Below, in pieces: positions 1 through 11,195 of a DNA stretch of 64,000 nt; position 1 is the stretch's first letter; the number at the start of each line of letters is the position of its first letter. The notes beneath the pieces are model-generated. The model searched no databases and was not told the origin of the DNA. It was given only the letters and a program-made list of their open reading frames with translations. Made by a program: the position numbers and the translations under genes. Source of the stretch: Oenanthe sinensis (lineage: Eukaryota; Streptophyta; Magnoliopsida; Apiales; Apiaceae); NCBI GenBank assembly GCA_028671895.1, contig CM053809.1, positions 32,525,501-32,589,500 of the forward strand, in the 5' to 3' direction.

Positions 1-2557
1 ACTCATATTCAATATTATTACTTTTGATTCATGTAACTTAAACTTGATAATTTTTTTATTAAAATCGAGAAGTTCAAATTCCATAATCCAAACAACAGTT
101 TAATTGATATTTTAATTAAAACATAAACTCTCATTTCTCCATAAATTCCCCCTCCTATGTCCATCCCTTCTGGCCGGTTACATCTGCCTTCTTCACAGTT
201 TGGTTCACCAATTTGAAGCATTTGACTTTGCATCTCAAAGAAATCATGGATATATATGGTATAGACTTCTTATTTTGAAAGTTAAAAGAAGCTACTTCTG
301 GTGAAATTAGTTATTTACTGTTAATTAGATTCATAATCACGTTGCATACATTGCAGTTTGCAGAAATACCAAGCAATGGAATTCACAAAACTGGTAAAAT
401 TCATCCCATTCTATGCGTATCTCCCGGAAATTTCCTATTTATACATAGTTATTATTGACTAATAACCGGTACTCTCATCAACCACATATATTTTTCTATT
501 TTGGTAAATAACCAGTACTCTCACCAATTGCATACATTTTCTGTCAATTTTAATTTTTTAAAATGTATTTAGTATATATAAACAAAATACAAGCTACTAG
601 AACTTTTTTTTATACCCATGTTATATATAATTTTTCTTCGCACGTACATTGCTTGCATGCTATCAGGAAAAAACAAGAATCGCTGGAAACAAGGAAGCCC
701 TTAAACAAGAAACGTGTATTCATGGCTATATGCTTGAGCTTTACGTACGTATCAAAATCAAATACCCTAAAATATGTTTAGAAAATTAAATAAGCCTCGC
801 CATACTGTTCGTCTTGCATCGATCACGTGCATGTAAATAACTTTACGTGTGGAACACTAATAGCTACTCAACATTGATAATTATATGTTGATCTTGTAAC
901 ATTCATCGTACCATATACTTAATACTTATCTAAATCATAATTACGATACAATGAAAGAATTTAATTAATTATGTATAAACACAAGCTAGGTTAATATCAA
1001 TATTCTACATTTACATACATATATGCCCTGAAATGGAATATTATAGATGAAAGTTAAAAGCCAGCATACCTAATTATAATATTCAATTCGCTTCCTCCTA
1101 TATTCGCTAAAACCTAGCTTAGCTTAACTTATATGGCAAGTTAATCTGCCCACAAATCCACAATAGTCAGTATTAAACTTTATTACACTACGTCTCTCTA
1201 TAATTATAAACTAAAATCATAAATGCAATATTACCTCTTTATTTCAATCCTTGTAAAATTGAAAGGTTAGAGTAAAAAATATTAGGGAAACATAATACTA
1301 AAAACAATTGATTTCACAAGAACTAAAGCAATGAGATACAATAAAATATTATCGAATAAAAGTGTTGTGTTACCTCTACGTCCCCCCTTATTTTTATATT
1401 TATCGACTATCGAATAGGAGTTTGGCAAAGATTACCAACACATGTTACTCGATCAGATTTAGCATAGTATATGTAAATACAAGTTTGTTGTACATTTTCA
1501 ATGGCAACACGTGAAACAAAAATTCTGAATTGGAAAATGATCATGCACGGATGCTCTGTTCGTGCCCAATAATATAGTAGTAGAGATTTTCAAACAATAA
1601 CGATAAATAAGGGTCCAATTGGCTCGCTTGAGCTAGGCCGTTTTACTTGCCTAAACAAAATTGTTCATAGTTTAAGTTATTTTGATGACATAAATATAAG
1701 ATTTTGTTATGTTCTTTTTTTATTTGAATAATATAATAATAAATAAACTAAATAATATTAATGTTATATGCAATGAGTATAGTATTTTTTTGTGAAGTCA
1801 AATTATTAATAAAAAATAAATCACATAATAATTACATATATACTTAAAGAGGTCTTTTTTTTTGACAAATAAAGAGGTCTTTTCAAACATATAGATTATA
1901 TACGATTTATTTCATTATCTTTATTTATTTTCAAAAGCTTTCCGCCCAATGCTGATTCTCCACGCTGTATTTCATTGATTTGCAGGTTATCGTTCTTGCT
2001 AGACACAGAGTCACGTAATATGTAATAATGTCTGACAACTTCTGAAATGAACAATGCATATTTATAAGGTGCTCGAAGCGTAATTTCATATTTCCAAAAT
2101 TTTAAATTTTTGAAAACTCGGTTCTCTCTGTTTTTTTAAACTCCTCTGCATGTTATTAGTCAAAATTGTTTAGAGAGCATGACATAGTAATCCTTTGTTA
2201 CTACTAAGTTCAGAACTCATGACGATTTATTAAACACGAATAATTAAATACTACCAATGTTATTGCCTTACTCTTGTCCGGAAAGAATATAAGGTAGCTA
2301 GCTAAAGATAATCATATCATGCATCAAGCATCATTAGTAAAAAGAAAAAGAAGCTAGCAATTCGAAAGTTGAATTCAACAACAATTAATTCATCAAAAGG
2401 AAAAGTCGGCTTTTGGATTGGTTAGTCTTTTAAGGGTTATCTGTGTCCCGTTAATGGACTTCTCTAATTGTTACGTGTACCCATGCAATGCATAATCTCA
2501 TTGGCCAGCTATGCCTCCTATATATAGGAATATTTATTTATTTTGTCATCTATATCT

Positions 2558-2588
<31 letters not shown>

Positions 2589-2979
2589 TATAAAGATGAA
2601 ATTATATGACATAGGGCTGTTTATATATATAGCTTATTTTAAAAATTAATTTGACGTCCCGTAAAATTTATCTTTAAATCTGCCCGAGGGTGAAGGCATA
2701 TTTTGGCCTGTTTTAGGGAACTTGTGAACCGGACAGAGCTCCGAGAGAGATTCTTCCGTCTAAGTTTAAGGGAGTACGTGGTCAAATAAATGTTGCGAGC
2801 CACAAGTACATGCATAATATTACAGAGGTAATTAAATAACAACCTCACGTACAAACATTAGCTAGCTAGTGTCAGACTTCAACATATAGCATCCTCCTCC
2901 TAAACAATACTTCACTCTAGCTCTAAATCTCAAATAAACATATATCTATTATGTGCGCGTGTACGGGGATATATACACA
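1..2979. other. gene-free AT-rich flank
   Basis: No reading frame here resembles a protein family; the short ones are of the length expected by chance. The only clear structure is a simple repeat of about 40 bp at 2550-2592 (listed separately). The last 100 bases or so should contain the 5' leader and core promoter of the Ole e 1-like gene. I see no TATA box at a normal distance from its start codon. Confidence 0.6.
2550..2592. repeat. TATATC/TA microsatellite
   Basis: Several copies of the hexamer TATATC run directly into a pure TA dinucleotide tract. It lies about 390 bp upstream of the Ole e 1-like start codon, too far to be its TATA box. Confidence 0.9.
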
Positions 2980-3625
2980 ATGACGAAGACATACCAAACT
3001 ATAATCTTAGTCATTACCACTCTCTACTTGTTACCCATCATCCACACTGCTCAATCTGAAGCCTTCAAAGGTGATTTCAAAGTTCAAGGCCAAGTCTACT
3101 GTGACCCATGTCGTGCCCAGTTCTATACCAAATTTAGCACGTATCTCAAAGGTACGGTACAGAATCATTTTATTATTTAATTAAAATACTCGATCGGTTC
3201 TACTAACTAGGAACAGTTTATTAATAGATGCGTATACGTACATAAAATTGATCATGCATGCATAGTTTTGTACATGACGTACAGGTGCCACAGTACGTTT
3301 AGAATGTAGAGATCGAGAACAAGATAAGACCACGTCATTCAGCGGCGAAGCCACCACTGATGACAGCGGAACATACCACATTGACGTGGACGGGGATCAT
3401 GAGGACGACGTTTGTGAGGTTAAACTGGTAAAAAGCCCTGATCCTCAATGTTCGGAGGTCAGTTCGAACAAGTTTTCTAAAGACGTGGCTAGAGTTTCTC
3501 TTACACGTAACAGTGGCATGGCTTCCGATGTTCGTCTAGCTAACCCTATAGGCTTTATGAAAAAGGATCCATCCCAAGAATGCAAGCACCTCCTCGATGA
3601 ACTAGGTGTTGTTCCTCATAAGTAA
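2980..3625 (+). CDS. Ole e 1-like secreted protein (two exons)
   Basis: Exons 2980-3151 and 3285-3625 join in phase (172 + 341 nt) into a 170-residue protein. The intron of 133 bp begins GT after ...CTCAAAG and ends ACAG. The start is the ATG at 2980: it gives a hydrophobic N-terminus of about 25 residues (a signal peptide), and the upstream in-frame start is only a GTG. After the signal come F-K-V-Q-G-Q-V-Y-C-D-P-C-R and, across the splice, the C-R-D-R segment, which with the further cysteines near the C-terminus form the Ole e 1 / LAT52 pattern. Family members are small secreted proteins of pollen and other tissues, probably acting in the cell wall or apoplast; their biochemical role is not settled. 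Family assignment is firm; the tissue of expression cannot be told from sequence. Confidence 0.9.
3152..3284 (+). other. intron of the Ole e 1-like gene
   Basis: It starts GTACGG and ends TTGTACATGACGTACAG. It is AT-rich with several in-frame stops, and its removal restores the conserved G-A-T-V-R-L-E-C segment of the family. Confidence 0.88.
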
Positions 3626-4340
3626 CCATGGAAGATATAGCGTGGCGTTCAATGATTTAATTAAATCCATCTGTATAATGTAGCTCAAATAAAATGTCAT
3701 TATATTAATAAAATCGATCTGCATTTTCATAGTTTGTTGAGTGCATGCTTATCAGAAATGGAACTGAATTTTATATGGTATAAATGGGAATAAGTAGAAT
3801 AGTTAAGCCATTTGTTCCATCATCAGTCTTAATTTTAACGGAAAGCTACCAGATTGTCATCATTGAAAATGGAAGAGTGACTACTGAACTACAAATTTGA
3901 GCAATAGCTACACTATTTTTAAAATATCGTCTAAACTTTTATCAAAATACAGCTGACTCAACTCACATATTACAAATTAATTATATGCGAACTTACATAT
4001 TAACTGATTAATATATGCCATAGCTTATTGAATGTTTATGGATTGTTTTGCCAAAAATAAAAGACTTTCACAATAGAATTGTAAAAAAGTGCAGCTTACA
4101 AGATATATGTGAACAGTTTTGCTTATTGTGCCTGGCCAGTATAAATTTGATTTCAAATACCTGGTATATTATTATTTTTAATATTGGGTGATTAATTTTG
4201 AGTCTCGACAGTTTGATATATGTACATACACCAACACAATACGACACAAACTAGCTAGCGATATTTCAGTTCACATTTTACAACGCTTTATCGGGGAATA
4301 ATAATATTTGATTTGATTTTGATAGAGCAACAACCTACAT

Positions 4341-4832
4341 TCAATAATTTTCAGCACCTGAGATGCTTCTCCGCCTTTTCGCAGGAAAAACATTCCGATA
4401 ATTCCCATCTGCAGCTGCCGCCATGTGCCACTCCTCCACCGTCCAATTAAAATCAAACTGCATCCTCACAGTGGCATCAAACAAACTACAATCAGAAAAT
4501 CCTTCAAGTACCCCACAAGGAGGCTTATTTTTCCGACGACCTGCTCCCACGGGAACGTTCCTAAGTGCCCCACCAGCTGTCCAATACCTTTGGCAGCCCT
4601 TACAAAAGTGACGTGGTTGGTTAACATTATAGTTGTTAAAGTAACAAAACTTAGTTTCCATGCTTTTGCATCTAGGGCATGGTATGATCTTATCTGGCTT
4701 CTTGTGTATAAGTTGATCTTTATCTTTTTTTACGCCCTCTTCATTCTTCACTACTTGTGCCCCTTGCATTAATATTGTCTTTCCGAAAAGTTTGATTTTT
4801 GGTAAATCGTTGTTGTTGTGAACTTTGGCCAT
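4341..4832 (-). CDS. Dof zinc-finger transcription factor, DOF1.5 type
   Basis: A single-exon gene of 163 residues. The start is the ATG at 4832 (M-A-K-V-H); the two codons before it are in frame but follow a TTG. Residues about 10-20 carry I-K-L-F-G-K-T-I, the N-terminal block of Arabidopsis DOF1.5 and cyclic Dof factors. The Dof domain follows, with the CX2CX21CX2C zinc ligands starting in P-C-P-R-C-K-S-M-E-T-K-F-C-Y and ending at F-C-K-G-C-Q-R-Y-W, then the basic A-G-R-R-K-N-K segment. The C-terminus keeps a V-E-E-W...F-P-A-K-R-R-R block, again as in DOF1.5. Dof proteins bind AAAG cores in the nucleus. The short length fits DOF1.5, and long cyclic-Dof C-terminal motifs are absent. DOF1.5 (COG1) acts in light signalling and seed traits; that role here is inference from similarity. 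Confidence 0.93.
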   Translation of the reverse strand: MAKVHNNNDLPKIKLFGKTILMQGAQVVKNEEGVKKDKDQLIHKKPDKIIPCPRCKSMETKFCYFNNYNVNQPRHFCKGCQRYWTAGGALRNVPVGAGRRKNKPPCGVLEGFSDCSLFDATVRMQFDFNWTVEEWHMAAAADGNYRNVFPAKRRRSISGAENY

Positions 4833-5921
4833 TGACAAAATGTGAAAGGGTGGAAAAAATAGAGGGAAGAGAGGCAGATAAATATATTCCTAAACGAGTG
4901 CGAACATGATCATGTTATATGGATATAAAATCCGGATCAGCTTAATATATACACTCATAAAGTACAAAGAGGAGAGGTGTCAAAGCTAGAGTAGCTAAAA
5001 GCAATAAAAAGGTGATGATCTGACTAGGAGAAGAATCATATACCTTTCACATACAGTATGTTTCAGTTATTATGCTGTTGCACTAGATGACTCAATTATG
5101 AAAACTGAACTCTAATCCTTTTTGTGATCCCTTTCAATGACTCTAAATCTCTAATACGACTACATACTTAATTATGTATGTTATATAAACTCACTCACAC
5201 ATTTACGGGACTCGAACACCTTCGGATAAAAAAGTTCTTCATAATCCATTCACTCACTATATAAATATTGTGTTTAGGGTAAAAATTTAAAATTTAGTCT
5301 TATTGCATATATTATCCATGAAAAATATGATATAATAATTAGAAAAATACCGGAGGTACAAAATTAGGTAATGTGATAATTTGAAATAAAATTACAATCA
5401 ATTAGAATATATTATGTAATATTTGAGAATTATTTTTGTACCTTTACCGGCCTCTAGTATCTTCCTAATAATTATCTACAAATAATCGGAATCATATATG
5501 TGTGTGCATATATATATATATATATATATGCTATTACTCCATAAATAACACCATTTTATATAAAGAACAAGAAAAAATTAGAATCTTACATAAAACCCAT
5601 TTAGATTATAAGTTTAAAATTAATTATGTTTTTTATAAATAAAAATAGAATCTAACATGAGATTAACAAAAAATCATAACATAATTAATGTGTAAATTTC
5701 ATTTTTACAAAATGTATATAAGATTTTATGCTGGATTCTATTTTAGATTCTATAACATTTGATTTTTAAAATTTAGAATAGATTTGATGTTATATTTGAT
5801 ATGTTAGGATTTATTGTAGTTCAGTTTTATGATTTTAATCTTAACAAACTATTTTTCATCAAAAAATAAGTATTTTGACGATATTCTTTATTTAAGGGTG
5901 TTCTCTATGTAGTGCAACCCC

Positions 5922-5928
5922 GCGCGCG

Positions 5929-5957
<29 letters not shown>
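5922..5957. repeat. CG/TA microsatellite
   Basis: A short CGCG run passes straight into about 14 TA units. Confidence 0.85.
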
Positions 5958-5959
<2 letters not shown>

Positions 5960-6797
5960 TTTGATTCGAAACTGCCATTATTCGAATTTTAGAAAGAAAA
6001 AAAATGTATCGTAACTTTTTCCCCTAGTAGAGGAAGCTGTCTAGTTTATTTTACTCGTCCATCTTTACTGGCATGCATAAAAAAGATATTAATATATGAA
6101 AAGAAACTGCAAGGATTTGCACATAATTCTCAACTTTATCCAAAAGAAAATATAGTTATATGCGAATATAGATACAATGACTTTGTGACACAGTAAAGCC
6201 GCATATAATGCGTGTGTGATTCAAAAAAGTTGATGCGGAGCTTTTTATCCACATCATTACTTTCATTCGATCTTGTTTTAAAGAGAAAGAGTCGTGGTTA
6301 AAGTAAAACCAGTACTTAAGTTGCTTACAAAGTTTTGTGAAAGTGGGAGCATAAACATATTAAAGGCGTAATAATAAGTACTGTAAAGTATAAAGGTGAA
6401 GCAATTCTCAGTCGAGAAATTCTCTAGAAAAAACAAACCACGATATGTGTGGAATAGTGCAAGATTAAATGTTTTTGCCTCAGCATCATGGATGATTAAT
6501 GATATGTGCTTTCAAATCTTAAAGGTTAAGTTCACAATAGAGCCTTCTGACTCATATAATTCAACGGGAGATTCAGTACCACTAACCTCAAAATAATCGG
6601 GTACGTATGTTTAATTATTACTTCAATTCAATTAGGAGTATGTCATTTCGATCAAAAAAATTCATTACTAATTTGTATATGTAGTTCAATATGTAATATT
6701 CTCTTGACAAAAAAATAAACTCAATATGCATATATAAAAATCAACATTGAAAATGAGGAAGGGTGATTTTGAAAATTTGTTAATAAATACTTCATAC

Positions 6798-7033
6798 TCC
6801 ATCCGTCTTATCCATTTGTTTACATTTCGGAGAGGGTGTTCAGCACGCATTTTAAGGTGCATATAAAGTATAGTTTCTTAACTTATTTTAATTTTTTTTC
6901 TGATTTAAATTTTTATTCAGACAAAAAAAATTAAAAATTAGGTTATGAAATTATACTTTATATGTACCTTAAAAAAATAATTAAAATGAAATAAAAATAT
7001 TCTTTAAAATAGACAATTAGGACGAAGAGAATT
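6798..7033. mobile_element. Stowaway-like MITE (degenerate)
   Basis: The left end reads TA followed by CTCCATCCGTCTTATCC, typical of plant Stowaway (Tc1/mariner) MITEs. An inverted, weaker match, AGACAATTAGGACGAAGAG, lies near 7010-7030. The interior (CACGCATTTTAAGGTGCA and TATAAAGTAT) is shared with the clearer MITE at 37721-37884. No coding capacity. The right boundary is approximate. Confidence 0.6.
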
Positions 7034-7289
7034 CTATCAAGCATAACGAATTGAATCTCATAACCAAAAACTGAATGCAGCAAGAACGGATATAGTTAAT
7101 GGGCTTGACGTGGCTGAGAATGATGTTTGGTAGCACCATAGCACCATGTGATAAGAATATTTTCTAATACAATTATAAGGGTATTTATACAAGTGCAAAG
7201 GTATATAAGTGTAGATGAGTGAATTTAATATTTACAAAATTATCACTCATAAATTTGTACTAGAAGCTAATATAACCTCAAGTTATGTA

Positions 7290-7652
7290 GGCTCCGTCTG
7301 GGAGTGTTGTTGAAAACTGCTGTGTTGTGGAAAAAAGTGCTGGTGAAAAAAGTGCTGTCAGAAATTTCAGATGAATGTTTGGTAACTTTTTTTGATTTAT
7401 GCATATTTTAAGATATAATATATATAAATAATGTTTTTGAGAAGGTTTGATAATGAAACGGATAGCTATTTCATGCAAAAACTGAAACAGCTTTTTTCAA
7501 AAGAATGGGGGGACATGTTTTTGCTAACAGCAGTTTTTAGACTAAAAGCGTTTTTCCAGAAAATAACTTTTAGAATTTACCAAACACCATTCTGACAGTT
7601 TTTCAATAAAAAGCTGTAGTAGTTGTTTGTAACAGTAATACAAAACGGGGTC
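7290..7652. mobile_element. Harbinger-like MITE, copy 1
   Basis: A 363-bp element with terminal inverted repeats GGCTCCGTCTGGGA and, at the other end, GACCCCGTTTTGTA (read inward), flanked by a 3-bp GTA direct repeat (7287-7289 and 7653-7655). The interior contains AACAGCAGTTTTTAG and GACATGTTTTTGCTAAC, found in reverse orientation in the neighbouring element. It has no coding capacity. A 3-bp target duplication ending in TA fits PIF/Harbinger; the superfamily call is inference. Confidence 0.72.
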
Positions 7653-7694
7653 GTAACCCTGAGAATAACCTCACGACCAGTTTTCTCATAGTTA

Positions 7695-8052
7695 GGTCCC
7701 GCTTGATATTGCTGTTTCAGACAACTATAGCAGTTTTTTGTTGAAAAACTGTAAAAAAATGTGTTTGATAAAATTCAAAAATTGCGGTCTGGAAAAACGT
7801 TTTTTTTGCCTAAAAACTGCTGTTAGAGAAAGCATGTCCCCCATGTTTTCGGAAAAAGCTGATTTCTGTTTTTGCCGGAAGTAACTACAAGTTTCATCAT
7901 CAAACATCCTCAAAAACATTATTTTTATATATTATATCTCAAAATATGTACAAATAAAAAAATACTAAACAGTAATCTGATTTTTCCACTAACACTTTTT
8001 TTACCCGCATTTTTTCTCACGGCAGTTTTCAACAGGAATCACAAACATACCC
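7695..8052. mobile_element. Harbinger-like MITE, copy 2 (inverted)
   Basis: A 358-bp element flanked by a TTA direct repeat (7692-7694 and 8053-8055), with ends GGTCCCGCTTGATATTGCTG and GGGTATGTTTGTGATTCCTG. Its interior is the reverse complement of the element at 7290-7652, including the AAAAACTGCTGTTAG and AAAACATTATTTTTATATAT blocks. The two copies lie 42 bp apart in opposite orientation. No coding capacity. Confidence 0.72.
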
Positions 8053-8055
8053 TTA

Positions 8056-9157
8056 ATATGCTTATAATTTTTATAGCGTTTTAAAAAAAAAAATTATAAC
8101 GCTTTTTTGGGAGGTTATATATAAATAATTCAGGGAAGTTTCTTGACTAAAAAAAATAAAGAAATTTGGGGAGGTTCAAAATGATGGGCGTGGGAGTTTG
8201 CTTATACTTCAAATTTGTGTTATAAACAAAATAACCAAGAAAAGAATATCAAGATAAAGGTTAAAGAAGATAATTGATAAAGGGTTAAAGATGTGTTTAG
8301 TAACAGGATTATGCATTATCTAGTAATCCGTATTCTGTATAACGAATGAGCACTATAGAAACTTGTTATCGAAATATATGCATGATTGTCTTATAAATCG
8401 TATTAAGCAAATCGCAAATCTTATTTTGTGAAGTTTTTTTCCACATATATACATACATTTATTGAGAGAAATCCCACCCACCCAAACAACTTTGAGCGCA
8501 TCAATGAGCTATTGAGAGTTTAGGTTATAAATTTTGAAATGGAGATAGCATACTGAATTTACACAAATTTATAGAGTACTACTTTTGAAATACGTTGACT
8601 TTTGACATAAGAACAATATTATTAAATTATATAATTATCCTAAAAATATTTTTATTTTCTTCATCCTACTATTTTTTTGTGTATGGTACATAATTTAATT
8701 TAGGAGTTTTTTGAAAAATACCTAAGAGTAAACTTTTTTTTACAAAAATACTGTCTTTTTTTAAAATATTTTGCAAAAATACTATTTTTTCTTAAAAAAA
8801 TGCAAAAATACGATTTTCTAAAAAAATTGCGAAAATACATTTTTACAACTTTACAACCATATTTTCAAATGGAATCAACCTAAATCAACCACAAATGCAA
8901 CTTTAAAGTTTAATCAAAATAATTATTTTTTGGTTGCATAATACGCAGTTTAACAAGTTGCATGATTAAAATTAAAATGCAACAAAAAACAACCTTAAAT
9001 GCAACCAAATGCAACCAAAAATAACCAAAAGCAACTTCGATTATTTTTTTTAAAAATAGAAAAATAAGTTGCATCTGATTGCTTTTGGTTGCAAACTGTA
9101 TTTTTGTAAAAAAAATCAGAAAATTGTAAAATTGCAAAAAAAAAATCTTAAAAAATA
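8056..9157. other. gene-free, low-complexity stretch
   Basis: No gene. From about 8700 to 9150 the sequence repeats short units such as GCAAAAATAC and AACCAAATGCAACC in a poly-A/T background. It is probably a decayed non-autonomous transposon, but I cannot place its ends. Confidence 0.5.
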
Positions 9158-9443
9158 CCCCCTCTATCCCAACTAATTCTTTACACTTTTCTTTTTTGGA
9201 TATCTCACCCAATTCTTTACATTTCAAAATTTCTAAAAATAGTAAACTTTTATATTATAAAATTTACTCTCACCCACTACTTTCCTCCACTTTTTCAAAT
9301 TTATCAATTAAATATCAATTGACCTCACCACTTTACCCTCTTTTTCTTCTCTTTCATCCACTTTTACTTTCATACTACTTTATATAATTTTCTTAACCTC
9401 CGTACTCAACTCAAATGTAAACAATTGGGTAAGACAGAGAGAG
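9158..9443. mobile_element. Stowaway-like MITE
   Basis: Flanked by TA (9156-9157 and 9444-9445). The left end is CCCCCTCTATCCCAACTAAT and the right end, read inward, is CTCTCTCTGTCTTACCCAAT, a good inverted repeat. It is 286 bp and non-coding; the interior repeats CCCAATTCTTTACA. Confidence 0.75.
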
Positions 9444-9445
9444 TA

Positions 9446-11195
9446 GCATTTTTGATGATTTCTCTTTTAATTTAATATATCATATTTAACAACAATTTAT
9501 GTTATAAATTATTTTAATATCGAGACTCATGCCATATACAGTATGAATTTTAGAAGTATATCTGAGTGTAAAACCCCCTGGCAAAACCCTTTCTACAAAC
9601 ACAGTACAGTATTATTGTTGTTTAAGATAAAACGGAAGGCATACAAAATTTACCTAAGAAAATGTCCTTTATTTCAGTTTTTGTAGGACCAAATAGATAA
9701 AGTAAATTACATTTTTAATTAAAAAAATAAAATTAGAAAAAATGAGTAAAAGTAGCAAATGAAAAGTAGGTCATTGCAGTCTCTGCACTATAAAAAGATA
9801 CAATTAACAAGACGTTGTCCTCTTCAAGAGAAAATAAAAAAGGGCAATTTGGGTTCGATTTATCAATTTTTTAGAACAATATCTTGCAAAAGTAAGAGAA
9901 AGATAAACTGGGATTTGTGACCTGGAAACACTTATTAGCATGTTGCTTTCTGTTGTGGATCATATTTTACCAAATTGCTTTAACTAATTAAGTACATACA
10001 GTCTGCCTTTTTCTCCTTTAATTATGCTTTTCTCATGCAATCATTTTTTTAAATTGATTTGATCAGCACTACCTATATTAATAAAAAAATTAGCAAACAC
10101 ATCTATCTCTACTACTTGTACAAAAAATGACCAAGTGAAAGAAGCCTTGTTCAAAAATTTTATAGAATCTATCCAAGCCCTTACACTATTTTGACAGTTT
10201 TTATATAAGTTGGTGTAAAAATTAGTTTTTATGTCAAATTGGTATACAAATTAAACCATTCTTTAAAATATCTCCAACCCATTTTATAAATTATACCAAA
10301 TCTTACACCAAAAATATCTTTCTCTTTTCAAAAGTATATTCTTCTTTTTTAATAAATTTTTAACACCAACATAGTTATATAAAATTAATAGTAATACATA
10401 AAAATAAAATATCTATTACAGAAATAAAATATCTATATAAAATATTCAAAAAAACCATAAACTATTTTGAATTTTAACTAACTATTCATTGTTTGAGTTT
10501 CCATATTCTTTCCACATATGATCGATTAAAGCATTTTTAAATATATTGTTTAAAAAAATTCTGAGACTCATCACTGCCACAAGCTGATTTAGAATGAAGT
10601 CTGTACTCATCTTCATGCTTAAAACCAAGAAGCATCATATCAGTAGCATAGCTTTCTGCTACTTGCCTAAAAGATCCACAGCCTCTGAGCTCTCTCTCAA
10701 AAGACACTGATAAAACTTGCAACTACAGAGCTCTTTTGCCACTTCATGCAATATACAACCAAGAATCTATAGATGATCCCCAAAGCAGAAATCTGACAAT
10801 CTGCTTTTAAGAGGTCTTACACTTTGAACTTTGTTTCCAGTGAGGGCAAAACTAAATTCTAGGAAATGAAACAATCTGTTTGGCTGTAACGACTTGCACT
10901 GAAGAATGATTTTATACTGGTGGATGAATTGGTCAAGTGAAATGCTAATGGGAAGAAGAATACTAATTATTACTTTTAAGCACTAGTAAAATTAGGGATA
11001 CATAGCAGTGGAACTCACTTTCTGACCCAAATTTACAATAAAAAATAATACTAAATGAGATAACCTAATGCAGATACAAGATACCCTACAAAATAATTAC
11101 AAATGGGTAGAACTATGATTACTCACATATATATATCACAGAACCACCATAAATTTCAAGATCCAACATGCACTTGGCTTCAGATAACATTTGAA
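9446..11195. other. region downstream of the SCAR gene
   Basis: No gene is supported. It should contain the SCAR 3' UTR and polyadenylation region (minus strand, below 11196). A 61-residue minus-strand frame at 10537-10722 has an ordinary amino-acid composition but matches nothing I recognise and has no start context, so I do not call it. Confidence 0.5.

Larger units (their letters stand above)
4833..7289. other. intergenic region upstream of the Dof gene
   Basis: No coding sequence is supported. It should hold the Dof promoter (minus strand, from 4833 upward), but I see no distinctive element. It contains TA tracts at about 5512-5529 and 5930-5957, the second joined to a short CG run, and a Stowaway-like MITE near 6.8-7.0 kb. 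Confidence 0.6.

Noticed and set aside
6396..6596. A 66-codon plus-strand frame
   Set aside because: It has an ATG but no similarity, no recognisable promoter or domain, and length within chance.
8910..9227. A 105-codon minus-strand frame
   Set aside because: It is made of low-complexity A/T and GCAACC repeats and has no protein similarity.
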